A stretch of DNA of 64,000 nt, taken from JBMOPD01 sp049323615 (GTDB lineage: Bacteria; Bacillota; Desulfotomaculia; Desulfotomaculales; Desulfocucumaceae). Shown here in pieces: positions 18,596 to 27,092 of the stretch (the stretch's first letter is position 1; the number at the start of each line of letters is the position of its first letter). Under the pieces are notes generated by a model. The model was not told the origin of the DNA and did no database searches. It worked only from the letters and a program-made list of their open reading frames with translations. The position numbers were made by a program, and so were the translations under genes. The DNA is taken from NCBI GenBank assembly GCA_049323615.1, contig JBMOPD010000007.1:32756-96755 (forward strand). Direction: 5' to 3'.

Positions 18596-18629
18596 GCTAA
18601 TTAGCGAGTTTGTGCATAATAGTACTATT
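18596..18629. promoter_or_regulatory. Two short palindromes between divergent genes (candidate operators)
   Basis: GCTAATTAGC (18596-18605) and AATAGTACTATT (18618-18629) are perfect palindromes of 10 and 12 bp in the AT-rich gap between the acyl-CoA ligase and the small plus-strand gene. I could not place convincing -35/-10 boxes, so the role is open. Confidence 0.3.
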
Positions 18630-18747
18630 TTCAATTTAGTGATAATTTAGCTTATCCAGAAAATATTATGGGTCAGTGGGAGTCCGGTTATTTTTAATGA
18701 CCTTCAGGCAGAATATATTGACAGGAAAAGCAAGGGAGGTGTATGAC

Positions 18748-19008
18748 TTGTCTTTTGAGATCCTGACCAGGGTTGACCGGGACCTTTCGGTGGAACCCAG
18801 TTACATAGTCAGGTACCAGGTATTCGAGGACGGCCATTTTCTGGGGGACGGGGTGGTGCAGTACCACAGGCTGGCGGAAGCCAACGATTTTGCCATACCC
18901 GGCACAATCCGCCGGAAGGACGGAAGGCCCCTCCCCGTTGAAGCCAGGGGCAAGATTATCCGGAGCATACACGATGCCGTCAAACCATATATAACAGCCG
19001 GCCACTAA
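18748..19008 (+). CDS. Small conserved-looking protein of unknown function
   Basis: An 86-residue soluble, mixed alpha/beta protein without signal peptide or recognised motif. The TTG at 18748 is taken as start because GGGAGGTG lies six bases upstream; longer in-frame extensions have no ribosome binding site. The composition (VRYQVFEDGHFLGDGVVQYHR) suggests a small beta-sheet fold. It is convergent with the ThrRS editing-domain gene, with 12 bp between them. I do not recognise the family. Confidence 0.6.
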   Translation: MSFEILTRVDRDLSVEPSYIVRYQVFEDGHFLGDGVVQYHRLAEANDFAIPGTIRRKDGRPLPVEARGKIIRSIHDAVKPYITAGH

Positions 19009-19020
19009 AAACAGGGCGGC

Positions 19021-19437
19021 CTATACTATCCTGGCAACCCTTGAGTAGGGGTGCCCCTTGGCGTTGATCTCCAGGGTGTTGAACCAGCCAAAGGGCGTGC
19101 GCAAGGCATCAAACCCCTTTTGTTTTAAAATTTCTTTTACCCCGTCCATAATCTCCAGGGAGGACTCCGGGGGCCCCAGCCTGGCAAAAAGGTGGGCAAA
19201 GGGGTGCAGCACGATGGTGTTCACCTTCAGGTTGCGGGCGTTCTTTTCTATCTCGGCAGCCGCCCTTGCCGCAACTTCTTCCGGTCTTTCCTCGTCGCCG
19301 GCCTCAACACTCAGCAGCACCACCACCGACTCCCCGACGCTGGTTTCCCGGGGTTCCGGCGGCTCCACCACTTTGGACCGCCCCTTTTCGGTTATGCAGC
19401 TGCGGAAGCTGTTGACGTGCATCATTATAAATCGCAT
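19021..19437 (-). CDS. Free-standing archaeal-type threonyl-tRNA synthetase editing domain
   Basis: A 138-residue protein that resembles the N-terminal editing domain of archaeal ThrRS (D-aminoacyl-tRNA-deacylase-like fold): the start MRFIMMHVNSF, the central VNTIVLHPFAHLFARL and the final TPFGWFNTLEINAKGHPYSRVAR match that family in order and spacing. In archaea this domain removes serine from tRNA-Thr; here it stands alone without any synthetase domain. GGAGG lies six bases upstream of the ATG. The function could be trans-editing of Ser-tRNA-Thr or a derived role. The neighbouring TtcA-like gene also acts on tRNA. Confidence 0.75.
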   Translation of the reverse strand: MRFIMMHVNSFRSCITEKGRSKVVEPPEPRETSVGESVVVLLSVEAGDEERPEEVAARAAAEIEKNARNLKVNTIVLHPFAHLFARLGPPESSLEIMDGVKEILKQKGFDALRTPFGWFNTLEINAKGHPYSRVARIV

Positions 19438-19550
19438 GAATGACCTCCTTTTCTATCCTGCATTCTTAATTCAGGCAGTCTTCCAGATATAATTTATTGC
19501 TAATATTTTCATCAACACTCCTGTCTCCTGTCTTCTGTCTCCCAATTTCC

Positions 19551-20333
19551 CTAATCTGTTCCCTCCATGATTAATCTGCTTTTAGTCCTGGGCACCCGGG
19601 GCAGGGTGCGGGGCCAGAGATTTTCCAGGTCCGCACCCTGCAGGGCCGAAAGCACCTTTTCCCTCAGGTCGGGATACTTTGACTTAAGCCCTTTTACCAC
19701 GGCCTTTATCTCTTCCCGCTTGGTGAAACCGCTGACCGGGCAGGGATTCTCAATTACCGGCACCTTCTCCATGACAGCCAGCTCCCTTATGGTTTCCTGG
19801 CCCAGGTAGACCAGGGGCCTGATCATGTACAGTCCGGTCCTGTCCAAAAAGGTGTTGGGAGAAAAGGTCCTGAACTGCCCGGTATAAAAAAGACTCATAA
19901 AGAAGGTGTCCACCACGTCGTCCAGGTGGTGGCCCAGGGCTACCCTGTTGCACCCCAGTTTCAGGGCCAGTTCGTTCAGCGCCCCCCGCCTGAGGGTGGA
20001 ACAAAGGGCGCAGGGATTTTTTTCGTTCCTCACGTCAAAAACTATCTGCCCGATGTCGGTGGCCTGGTAAATAAAATCTATCTCCATCCGCCGGCAGTAT
20101 TCCTCAAGCGGTGTGATGTCCATACCAAACCCCAGGTCCAGGTAAATACCGTGTATCGCGAATTTAACGGGGGCTGTCCGCCTGACCGCGTCCAGGGCGT
20201 ACAAAAGCACGCCGCTGTCCTTTCCCCCGGACAGTCCCACCGCCAGGCGGTCACCGCCGGCGATCATGCCGTAATCGACAATGGCCCTTTTTACTTTGGC
20301 CAGGGCCCACCGCCGGAAATCCTTCTTCCCCAT
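19551..20333 (-). CDS. TtcA-like tRNA 2-thiolation ATPase
   Basis: A 260-residue PP-loop ATPase counted from the ATG at 20333, which has AAAGGAG six bases upstream; an ATG 39 bp earlier is possible. The PP-loop SGGKDS spans residues 35-40. Cys108 and Cys111 (PCALC) and Cys198 (NPCPVS) match the three cysteines that hold the 4Fe-4S cluster in TtcA, which makes 2-thiocytidine at position 32 of tRNA. Length and cysteine pattern favour TtcA over TilS. An ATP-dependent sulfur transfer on tRNA is likely; the exact nucleotide is inferred. Confidence 0.85.
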   Translation of the reverse strand: MGKKDFRRWALAKVKRAIVDYGMIAGGDRLAVGLSGGKDSGVLLYALDAVRRTAPVKFAIHGIYLDLGFGMDITPLEEYCRRMEIDFIYQATDIGQIVFDVRNEKNPCALCSTLRRGALNELALKLGCNRVALGHHLDDVVDTFFMSLFYTGQFRTFSPNTFLDRTGLYMIRPLVYLGQETIRELAVMEKVPVIENPCPVSGFTKREEIKAVVKGLKSKYPDLREKVLSALQGADLENLWPRTLPRVPRTKSRLIMEGTD

Positions 20334-20464
20334 GGGCTGCTCCTTTAATTTGTCACGCACCCTGTTTAACATAAAATATCCCCGAAAACAGGAATTAAAA
20401 CCGTCTACGGAATAATTTGCGGAAGGCAGTACCAGATTATCGCCAGGCGGACCCAGCAGAGAGA

Positions 20465-21499
20465 TTAAAAGCGCCAGTATCTTCCGAGCCTGGATACCAC
20501 CCGGGCGATTACCGCGGCGGTGCCAGCCCCTGCGGCTTCATTTCTTTTCGCTCTTTTTTCCTCCCCGGGGCCGGAGAACGACTTCAGCACTTCCACCGTG
20601 CACCGGGCCAGGCCCCCCAGGGCATACCCGCCCTCGAGGGCGGCCACCAAACGCCCGCCGCATACCTGCCGGGCCAGCCCGGCCACAACGGCCCCCAGCC
20701 GGCCGAAGCCCTCGGTGCTCAGCCCCATTCCGCCGATAGGGTCCCCCCGCCAGGCGTCCTGCCCGGCGGCCACCATGATCATGTCCGGCCGGTACTGCCT
20801 GCAGACCGGAACCAGCACCCTGTCGAATACCTCAAGGTAATCCGGGTCCCCGGCGCCGCCGGGCAAAGGCACGTTTATGTTGTAACCCGCACCGGGGCCC
20901 TCTCCGACATCCTCCGGCCACCCGGTACCCGGGTAGCCCATGGCCCGGTGCACCGAAAAATACAGCACGGCGGGATCATTGTAAAAAATCCGCTCGATTC
21001 CGTTGCCGTGGTGGGCGTCCCAGTCCACCACCAGCACCCTTTCCAGCCCCCGCCCCAGGACGTGACGGGCGGCCACGGCCAGGTTGTTGAAAAAGCAGAA
21101 CCCCATTCCCAGCGACGGTTTGGCGTGGTGCCCCGGCGGCCTGACCAGGGCGAAACAATTCTCCACCTCACCGTTTAAAACCGCCTCCACGGCCGTGATC
21201 GCCCCGCCGGCCGCCAGAACGGCCGCCTCAAAGGTACGGGAGGACCCCACGTTGCCGCCCATGAAGGAACCCCCGCCCCGGCGCGAAAACTCCTCCACTT
21301 TCTCTATGTATTCCATGTGGTGGACCAGGGTCAGTTCCCCCACAGTGGCCGGGCGGGGTTCGATAATTTTCAGGCTGCTCTTGATACCGGCCGCTGCTAT
21401 CCCTTCCATAATCGTCTTTAGCCGGTCCGGCCTCTCCACGTGACTACCGGTATCGTGTTCCAGGTATGCGTCGTGATAAACCAGGCCGGTCACAGCCAC
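20465..21499 (-). CDS. Histone deacetylase-family (AcuC/HDAC-like) amidohydrolase
   Basis: A 344-residue zinc hydrolase of the HDAC superfamily. Visible motifs are RPPGHH (His124, His125), GFCFFNN, the zinc ligands Asp161 and His163 in DWDAHHGNG, and Asp248 in AAGQDA; the usual GFDA is GQDA here. The GGY tyrosine is present near residue 290. In Bacillus AcuC deacetylates acetyl-CoA synthetase; with several acyl-CoA ligases in this window a comparable control role is conceivable, but polyamine or other small-molecule deacetylation is equally possible. GTG start. Confidence 0.88.
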   Translation of the reverse strand: MAVTGLVYHDAYLEHDTGSHVERPDRLKTIMEGIAAAGIKSSLKIIEPRPATVGELTLVHHMEYIEKVEEFSRRGGGSFMGGNVGSSRTFEAAVLAAGGAITAVEAVLNGEVENCFALVRPPGHHAKPSLGMGFCFFNNLAVAARHVLGRGLERVLVVDWDAHHGNGIERIFYNDPAVLYFSVHRAMGYPGTGWPEDVGEGPGAGYNINVPLPGGAGDPDYLEVFDRVLVPVCRQYRPDMIMVAAGQDAWRGDPIGGMGLSTEGFGRLGAVVAGLARQVCGGRLVAALEGGYALGGLARCTVEVLKSFSGPGEEKRAKRNEAAGAGTAAVIARVVSRLGRYWRF

Positions 21500-21527
21500 T
21501 TATCATCCATCCCGTGAAGCTTTTTCG

Positions 21528-21813
21528 TCAGAATCCAGAATTCAGAAGTTAAAAAGACCAATCCCCGAAAAGTTTGCCTGCTCCGGTATTAATTTTACAG
21601 TGTCCGCCAAATTTAGGCAACTGTATAGGGTACCCACCCGTCACTGTCCCTTTTCCTCCCCCAAAATAAAAGACACCCCTTCCGGGATGTCCCTAAAGGC
21701 TTACCCTGAAAATCTTTCCCGTCAGAATCCAAAAAGCCAGAATACAGAATAGATGCACTGTACTTTTATTCTGAATTCTGACTGCTGGCGGCTGATTGCT
21801 GACAGCCGACTGC
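21528..21813. repeat. Intergenic short-repeat cluster (ATTCTGG family and related units)
   Basis: Copies of a CAGAATCC/ATTCTGG-type unit occur at 21528-21547, 21719-21750 and 21768-21780, next to a TGCTGGCGGCTGATTGCTGA-like unit at 21781-21813. Similar units recur in gaps near 38080, 55490 and 62529. The last copies run into the 3' end of the flavin prenyltransferase gene. I see no gene in the 21500-21765 gap. Confidence 0.7.
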
Positions 21814-22398
21814 TATTTTCAAGAAAACTTTCCTTTCCTCAAGGCCCATCCAGCGCTTGAAAAGTCCGTGGGGGACCCCTACCAGGTCCAGGGCCTTCCC
21901 CACCGTCTGGTTGATTACATCGTCCAGCTGTTTGGGCTGGTGGTAAAAGGCCGGAACCGGAGGCATCAGTATCCCGCCGGCCATGGTGACCTGCTCCATC
22001 AGCCTGATGTGCCCCAGGTGCAGCGGGGTTTCCCGCAACAGCAGGACCAGCCTCCTTCTTTCCTTGAGCACCACATCGGCGGCCCTGGCCATCAGGTTGT
22101 CGTTGTAAGAACAGGCTATGGCCGAAAGGGTCTTAACAGAACAGGGAGCGATGATCATGCCGGCGGTCTGAAAAGATCCGCTGGCGATTGAAGCCCCGAC
22201 GTTTTCCATGTCGTATGTCCTGTGGGCCAGTCCCCTGACATAATTTAAATCGTAGGATGTCTCATGGGTTATGGTTATTTCGGCCACCCTGGATATAATC
22301 AGGTGGGTTTCAATATTTTTTTCGGACGCCAGCACCTCCAGCAACCGGATGCCGTAAATGGCCCCGCTGGCGCCGCTTATGCCGACGATAATTCTCAT
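21766..22398 (-). CDS. ubiX: Flavin prenyltransferase UbiX/Pad1
   Basis: A 210-residue protein with the flavoprotein motif GISGASGAIYG at residues 6-16, the central APCSVKTLSAIA and SYNDNLMARAADV, and ERRRLVLLLRETPLH with MPPVPAFYH, all UbiX signatures. The enzyme attaches a prenyl group to FMN to make prenylated FMN, the cofactor of UbiD decarboxylases, one of which is encoded about 3 kb upstream in the same direction. The natural C-terminus would end near GLFKRW; the final ~18 residues (CQQSAASSQNSE at the end) are encoded by intergenic repeat sequence. Confidence 0.93.
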   Translation of the reverse strand: MRIIVGISGASGAIYGIRLLEVLASEKNIETHLIISRVAEITITHETSYDLNYVRGLAHRTYDMENVGASIASGSFQTAGMIIAPCSVKTLSAIACSYNDNLMARAADVVLKERRRLVLLLRETPLHLGHIRLMEQVTMAGGILMPPVPAFYHQPKQLDDVINQTVGKALDLVGVPHGLFKRWMGLEERKVFLKIAVGCQQSAASSQNSE

Positions 22399-22462
22399 CG
22401 GAAACCCTCTTTCTTCAAAAAATGGGGCTGCCTCCGGGTACGCCGGGGGCTGTTGGTTTTCA

Positions 22463-24118
22463 TTATTGTATTTTGCCTTCTTCCTTCAGTTTGTCGGTCA
22501 CCATCTGCCTCAAGGCCACCTTGTTGATCTTGGAATCCCCGGCCAACGGGAAACTGTCCACCAGTTCCAGCCTTTCGGGCAGCTTATACATGGCCAGCTT
22601 TTTGGTCTTCAGGTAGCCCACCATCTCCTCAAAGGTCAGGGGCTCCGCCGAAGAGGCCGGAATTACAAAGGCGCAGGCCTTCTCACCCATCACCGGGTCG
22701 GGCATGGCGACGACGGCGGCGTTGGAAACCTTGGGATGGGCGATGAGCAGGCTTTCGATTTCACCGGGGTAAATATTCTGGCCCCCCCGGATGATAATAT
22801 CCTTTTTCCGGCCGGCAATCACTATATAGCCGTCCTCGTCAATCTTGGCCAGGTCCCCCGGGCAGGCCCAGCCCTCGGCGTCAACGGCCTCGGTAAAGGT
22901 TTTTTCGGGATCCCGGTAGTACCCGCTGGAGCTTTGGGGGCCTCTGAAGTAGAGAAGGCCCACTTCACCGCGGGGAACTTCCTGCCCGCTGTCGTCCACC
23001 AGCTTGATCTCGTTGCCTACAAGCGGCCTGCCCACCGTTGAGCGCCTTTTTTCCGGGGAATCCCCGGTGGAGGTGCCGGAAATGGACCCGGTATCCTGGG
23101 AGCCGTAGGTGCTTAAAATGGGGCATCCCATTTTTCTTTCCACTTCCTCGGCCAGGGTTGGGGAAAGGTAGCCGCCGCTGCACCTGATTATCCTCAGGGA
23201 GGACAGGTCGTACTTCTCCAGGGGTTCTTGGATCATGGCGGCCAGTTGGGCCGGGACCACACAGGGAACGGTGACCCTTTCCTTTTCAAAGAACTCCAGG
23301 GCTCCCACCGGGGTATATTCGTGCAGCAGCGCAATTTTCGCTCCCACCTGGGGCGCCACAAAATAGGTGGGTGTTCCGCCGGGCGCCCCGGGCCAGGGGG
23401 CAACGGCGCAGACCACATCGTCGGCGCTTAGTTTCCAGTTTTGAGCATGGGTTTTGGAGCTCCACAGGCGGGCCGCGATGGTCCACTCAACTATTTTGGG
23501 CAGGCCGGTGGTGCCCGTGGTGCTGGTCAGAAATCCCACCTCGGTGGCCTTGAGCCTTCTGGAGAGCAGGTATTCCCCGCTGTATTTTTCCACCGGGGCC
23601 TTTTGAACCATTTCGGAGTATGAAGCCGCCCCATCCGGGACTTCATCTCCGACCACAATGACGTGCTTCAGCTTGGGTAAACCGGGGCGGACCTCCCGGA
23701 TCATTTCAAAATAATCAAAATTCCTGTATTTCCACGGTATTATCACCGCCGAGGCCTCAATCCGCCCCAGGATTTCGGTCAGCTCCGAGTGCCGGTATAC
23801 ATGCATCAGAGCTATGGAAATCAGCCCGGCCTTTTCGGCGGCCACCCTGGCGATAAATCCCTCCACCCGGTTGGGCAGCTGGATGGCAATGCGGTCGTCC
23901 TTTCCCAGTCCCAGCTCGATCAGCCCCACCGCAAGCCGGTCTATCTGCTGTTTGGCCTGGGACCAGGTAAGCCTGTTCCCTATTGAATCTATCAGGGCTT
24001 CCTTGTCGGGAAATTTGCGGGCATTCTCCTCCCAGTAGTCGGAGATAACCTCGCCGGTCCAGTAGCCCTGTTGGCTAAATTCCTCAGCTTCCTTTTCATT
24101 GAACCTTACCGGTATCAA
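22463..24118 (-). CDS. AMP-forming acyl/aryl-CoA ligase
   Basis: A 551-residue ANL-superfamily enzyme. Motif A3 is STTGTTGLPK; further landmarks are YGSQDTGS, the GDLAKIDEDGYIVIAGRKKD hinge region and the catalytic Lys in SKINKVAL. It belongs with 2,3-dihydroxybenzoate-AMP ligase-like and cyclohexanecarboxylate-CoA ligase-like proteins. Lying among ubiX, ubiD and phenylphosphate-synthase-like genes, it most likely activates the aromatic acid made by the cluster, for example 4-hydroxybenzoate to its CoA ester. TTG start with GGGGGA upstream. Substrate is inferred from context only. Confidence 0.85.
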   Translation of the reverse strand: MIPVRFNEKEAEEFSQQGYWTGEVISDYWEENARKFPDKEALIDSIGNRLTWSQAKQQIDRLAVGLIELGLGKDDRIAIQLPNRVEGFIARVAAEKAGLISIALMHVYRHSELTEILGRIEASAVIIPWKYRNFDYFEMIREVRPGLPKLKHVIVVGDEVPDGAASYSEMVQKAPVEKYSGEYLLSRRLKATEVGFLTSTTGTTGLPKIVEWTIAARLWSSKTHAQNWKLSADDVVCAVAPWPGAPGGTPTYFVAPQVGAKIALLHEYTPVGALEFFEKERVTVPCVVPAQLAAMIQEPLEKYDLSSLRIIRCSGGYLSPTLAEEVERKMGCPILSTYGSQDTGSISGTSTGDSPEKRRSTVGRPLVGNEIKLVDDSGQEVPRGEVGLLYFRGPQSSSGYYRDPEKTFTEAVDAEGWACPGDLAKIDEDGYIVIAGRKKDIIIRGGQNIYPGEIESLLIAHPKVSNAAVVAMPDPVMGEKACAFVIPASSAEPLTFEEMVGYLKTKKLAMYKLPERLELVDSFPLAGDSKINKVALRQMVTDKLKEEGKIQ

Positions 24119-24140
24119 ACGGGAATCCCCCTTTCGTTAT

Positions 24141-25415
24141 TCAGCCAGCTGAATTGTGATTGGCCGGTTCGGCGGCCGGCGCCGCCCCGGCCATTACTTC
24201 CCGGAAGGCCGCCACCACCGCCCGGGCAAATTCCGGGTCTTCCAAATTGGCGTCAATCTCCCTTATTTCAATGGCACTTTTTAACCGCCTCTTCAGCTCA
24301 TCGACAAAGATGCGGTCGGTATCGGGGTCGTAAAGAACCGTGGAAGCGCCGTCAATGGCGGACCAGCCCCTGAGCGGGACAAGGAACTTGACCGGGCCCC
24401 GGGCCAGGTTGAGCTTCTCGGCGAAAACCCCGGCCACCGTCACCAGCTCGTCGGGGGCCACCCGGAGAAAGGTGCGGTGGGCATCCAGGTCATACCTCTT
24501 CCGGTTATAATAGTCGGGCTTGTATTTGCTTTTCGGGGGCGTCATCAGGTTGACACAGCAGGGAGCGATCACCTGGGGCAGGCCCATCTTACCCGCAGCC
24601 TCCAGCCTGTTGGGACCGGCCGCCCTGGTCCCGCCCAGGATCTCTTCCCCCACCCCGCCGGGGGCCAGGTCAATTACGGCCTCAAACATGCCCTCCCTTT
24701 CAATAAGCTCCTCCATTGCCTTGTCGGCCACGCCGGTGGCCGAAAAGCCCACCACCTGGCACCCCTCCCTTTCCAGCTGGTCCCGCACCATTGAGGCGCA
24801 CTTCTCGCACATGTTCAATTGAGTCATGGCCACCAGGGCCTTGCCTTTTTGTTTTTTCTTCAGTACTTCCGCGCCGCTGCGGCCACCCCCGGCCATTCCG
24901 GTGATGGACCCGGCCGCCCGGTCCAGGATGCTGCGCATCAGGTCGTTCAGCCCGGTAAAGTCTACCACCGAATGCATAATATCAATGTCCGCCGTGCCGA
25001 AATACCTGCTGGTCAGCCCCCTGGCCGCGGCCACGCTGGAAACCATCAGCTTCGGCACACCGAAGGGCAGGGCCTTCATCACGCCGGTGCCCAGCAGGGT
25101 TCCGGTGGCGCCCCCGATGCCGACAATTCCGTCCAGCCTGCCCGAACGGTACAGTTCCTTCACCTTTCTGCCCGCCCCGTCGGACACGGCCTGGATCAGC
25201 GCCGGCCGGCCGGCGTTGACAGCATCCGCCCCGGGCTCCCCGGCGGCGGCCAGGACCTCTTCCCTGGTTATGTCGGCCTCAATAGTGGGGCAACCCTTTG
25301 TGCCCACGTCTATGACTATTGTCTGAAAACCCTCTTTTTCTATTTGCTCCTTCAGGTAAATGGTTTCAGCCCCCTTGGTGTCCAGCGTGCTGACGATGAC
25401 TATGGTTTTACCCAT
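24141..25415 (-). CDS. UPF0261 / Tm-1-like ATP-binding protein
   Basis: A 424-residue protein beginning MGKTIVIVSTLDTKG, the hallmark of UPF0261 (Tm-1-like) proteins, with the mid-section GIGGATGTLLGT and VSSVAAARGLTSRYFGT typical of the family. Start ATG 25415 has GAGGTGG upstream; longer in-frame versions include non-conserved sequence. The plant Tm-1 relative binds ATP; the bacterial members have no settled role, though they appear in degradation clusters. Its position between the UbiD and CoA-ligase genes suggests a part in the aromatic pathway, perhaps in carboxylation or intermediate handling. Confidence 0.85.
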   Translation of the reverse strand: MGKTIVIVSTLDTKGAETIYLKEQIEKEGFQTIVIDVGTKGCPTIEADITREEVLAAAGEPGADAVNAGRPALIQAVSDGAGRKVKELYRSGRLDGIVGIGGATGTLLGTGVMKALPFGVPKLMVSSVAAARGLTSRYFGTADIDIMHSVVDFTGLNDLMRSILDRAAGSITGMAGGGRSGAEVLKKKQKGKALVAMTQLNMCEKCASMVRDQLEREGCQVVGFSATGVADKAMEELIEREGMFEAVIDLAPGGVGEEILGGTRAAGPNRLEAAGKMGLPQVIAPCCVNLMTPPKSKYKPDYYNRKRYDLDAHRTFLRVAPDELVTVAGVFAEKLNLARGPVKFLVPLRGWSAIDGASTVLYDPDTDRIFVDELKRRLKSAIEIREIDANLEDPEFARAVVAAFREVMAGAAPAAEPANHNSAG

Positions 25416-25586
25416 AAAACCACCTCTTCTGTGGACTACGGCCCTTAAACTTTTTGCCTGCACACCTATCGGGGATTGTGAAATTAATAACATGAATGAC
25501 GCCCCGGGTGTCACGCTGCGGAGCCGGTCTGCCGTACAGACAAAGACAAAAGGCATTTACATTAATTTGCCTCTTTTACGCCGGCC

Positions 25587-25621
25587 CAGTCCGGGCGCCC
25601 CTGGCCAGGGGGCCCGGACTG
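25587..25621. other. Strong hairpin between ubiD-like gene and UPF0261 gene
   Basis: CAGTCCGGGC (25587-25596) pairs with GCCCGGACTG (25612-25621), and the inner CCCCTGG/CCAGGGG continues the stem, giving a nearly closed 17-bp helix. No T-run follows on either strand, so it may be an mRNA stability or processing element inside the operon rather than a terminator. Confidence 0.5.
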
Positions 25622-25640
25622 TCCGGGTTAATCCCGCCCC

Positions 25641-27056
25641 TTAATCCTCAAAGCCGTAGTCCTTCCACTTGCTTAACACTGTCTTGACCATGTCTCCGTC
25701 CAGCTGGATTTCTATGGGCTTGCGCTCCCACTCGTGCGGAATGCAGGCGTCCATGATAATCCGCGAGCAGATATCCCGGTTATTGATGGGGAGGGAGGGA
25801 TCCAGGGGCGTGGACCGCCCCCGCTTGATCAGCTCGGTGGACCGGTAGGGGTCGTAACGCACGCTGAGCGCCCACATAACCTTGTTCCAGTCATCGGCCG
25901 GGATATCGTCGTCCACCACGATCACGCCCTTGAGGCCGTAGTGGCCGGTAGTGGTGGAAACAACGGCGGTGCCCACATGCATGGAGTGGCCGGGATACAT
26001 TTGTTTTACCGAGACTATGGCCCAGAACCGGCCGGTGGACTCGGGGGGAATGTAGACCGACTTGATGCCGGGAACCCTCATGTTCTCCAGGTCGGTCCAC
26101 AGGGTGGCAGTGCGGTTCAGGGACTGGATCATGTGGGTGTCGGTAATCGGTTTACCCACCGAGGTGGCCCACAAAATGGGGTTGTTGCGGTGCAGCACCC
26201 TCTTCACCCTGATAAAGGGCTTCGGCCACTCCTCGCTCTTCTTGCCGGAATAATACCCCGTGTATTCCCCGAAGGGACCTTCCTCCCGGCGCTCCACCGG
26301 GTCGATTTCACCCTCCAGGATTATTTCTGCCGTGGCCGGCAGGGGCAGCCCGGTCAGGTCGCTGATAATCACCTCGGCCGGTTCGCCCCGCAGCGCCCCG
26401 ATCACATCGTATTCCGATGTCCCGGCCGAAACCAGGGTACTGCCCACCAGGAAGTTCAGGGGGTCGCCCCCGATCACCGCCGCGGCGGGCATCGGCTTGT
26501 TCAGGGCGATGTATTTGTTGAGGTGGAAGTCGGCGTGCTTGCCCTTGATGATTTGCACGCCCACGGATTTTTCATCCAGGATCTGCATGCGGTAGGTGCC
26601 CAGGTTCACCCATCCCGAATCCGGGTCCCTGGTAATGAGGGCCACCGCCGTGCCGATGAACCGCCCCCCGTCCATGGGGTAAAACTTCGGGGTGGGGAAA
26701 TCGAAGAGATTTACCCCGCCGCCTTCCACTATGTTTTCCATCACCGGGCCGGTGGAAACCTCCCGGGGAGGAATCAGCTGCTTGATGGACAGCTCCATCC
26801 AGTGCCGGGCCAGGTTGCACATGCTGGTGTGCACCGGCATGTCGAGGGCCACGGCCAGCCTTTTGGAGGTGGTGAAGGCGCTGGTAAACACCGGAATGTC
26901 ATACCCCTTGGGCTTCTGGAAAAGGAGCGCCGGCCCCTTTCTTTCCTCGTTTATCTTGGCGATGTGCGAAAGTTCCAGGTTCCAGTCCACTTCCGCCTCT
27001 ATTCTTTTCAGCTCTCCTATTTCATCGCATTTCTTGATGAAATCCCTTAAATCCAT
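25641..27056 (-). CDS. UbiD-family (de)carboxylase
   Basis: A 471-residue (about 53 kDa) UbiD-family enzyme using prenylated FMN. Conserved stretches include the N-terminal MDLRDFIKKCDEIGELKRIE, the metal and cofactor region NLGTYRMQ, and the acid-base glutamates in RREEGPFGEYTGYYSG. Its size equals that of the alpha or beta subunit of phenylphosphate carboxylase, and the two genes upstream match phenylphosphate synthase subunits, so carboxylation of phenylphosphate to 4-hydroxybenzoate is the best guess. The small gamma and delta carboxylase subunits known from Thauera are not seen. GGAGG lies seven bases before ATG. Confidence 0.88.
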   Translation of the reverse strand: MDLRDFIKKCDEIGELKRIEAEVDWNLELSHIAKINEERKGPALLFQKPKGYDIPVFTSAFTTSKRLAVALDMPVHTSMCNLARHWMELSIKQLIPPREVSTGPVMENIVEGGGVNLFDFPTPKFYPMDGGRFIGTAVALITRDPDSGWVNLGTYRMQILDEKSVGVQIIKGKHADFHLNKYIALNKPMPAAAVIGGDPLNFLVGSTLVSAGTSEYDVIGALRGEPAEVIISDLTGLPLPATAEIILEGEIDPVERREEGPFGEYTGYYSGKKSEEWPKPFIRVKRVLHRNNPILWATSVGKPITDTHMIQSLNRTATLWTDLENMRVPGIKSVYIPPESTGRFWAIVSVKQMYPGHSMHVGTAVVSTTTGHYGLKGVIVVDDDIPADDWNKVMWALSVRYDPYRSTELIKRGRSTPLDPSLPINNRDICSRIIMDACIPHEWERKPIEIQLDGDMVKTVLSKWKDYGFED

Positions 27057-27092
27057 ACTCCGACCTCCATCTGTTAAGCAATTTTATTAAAC

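Noticed and set aside
25734..27050. Plus-strand open frame of 438 codons antisense to the UbiD gene
   Set aside because: Same signs of an antisense artefact: low-complexity composition and complete overlap with a conserved enzyme gene.
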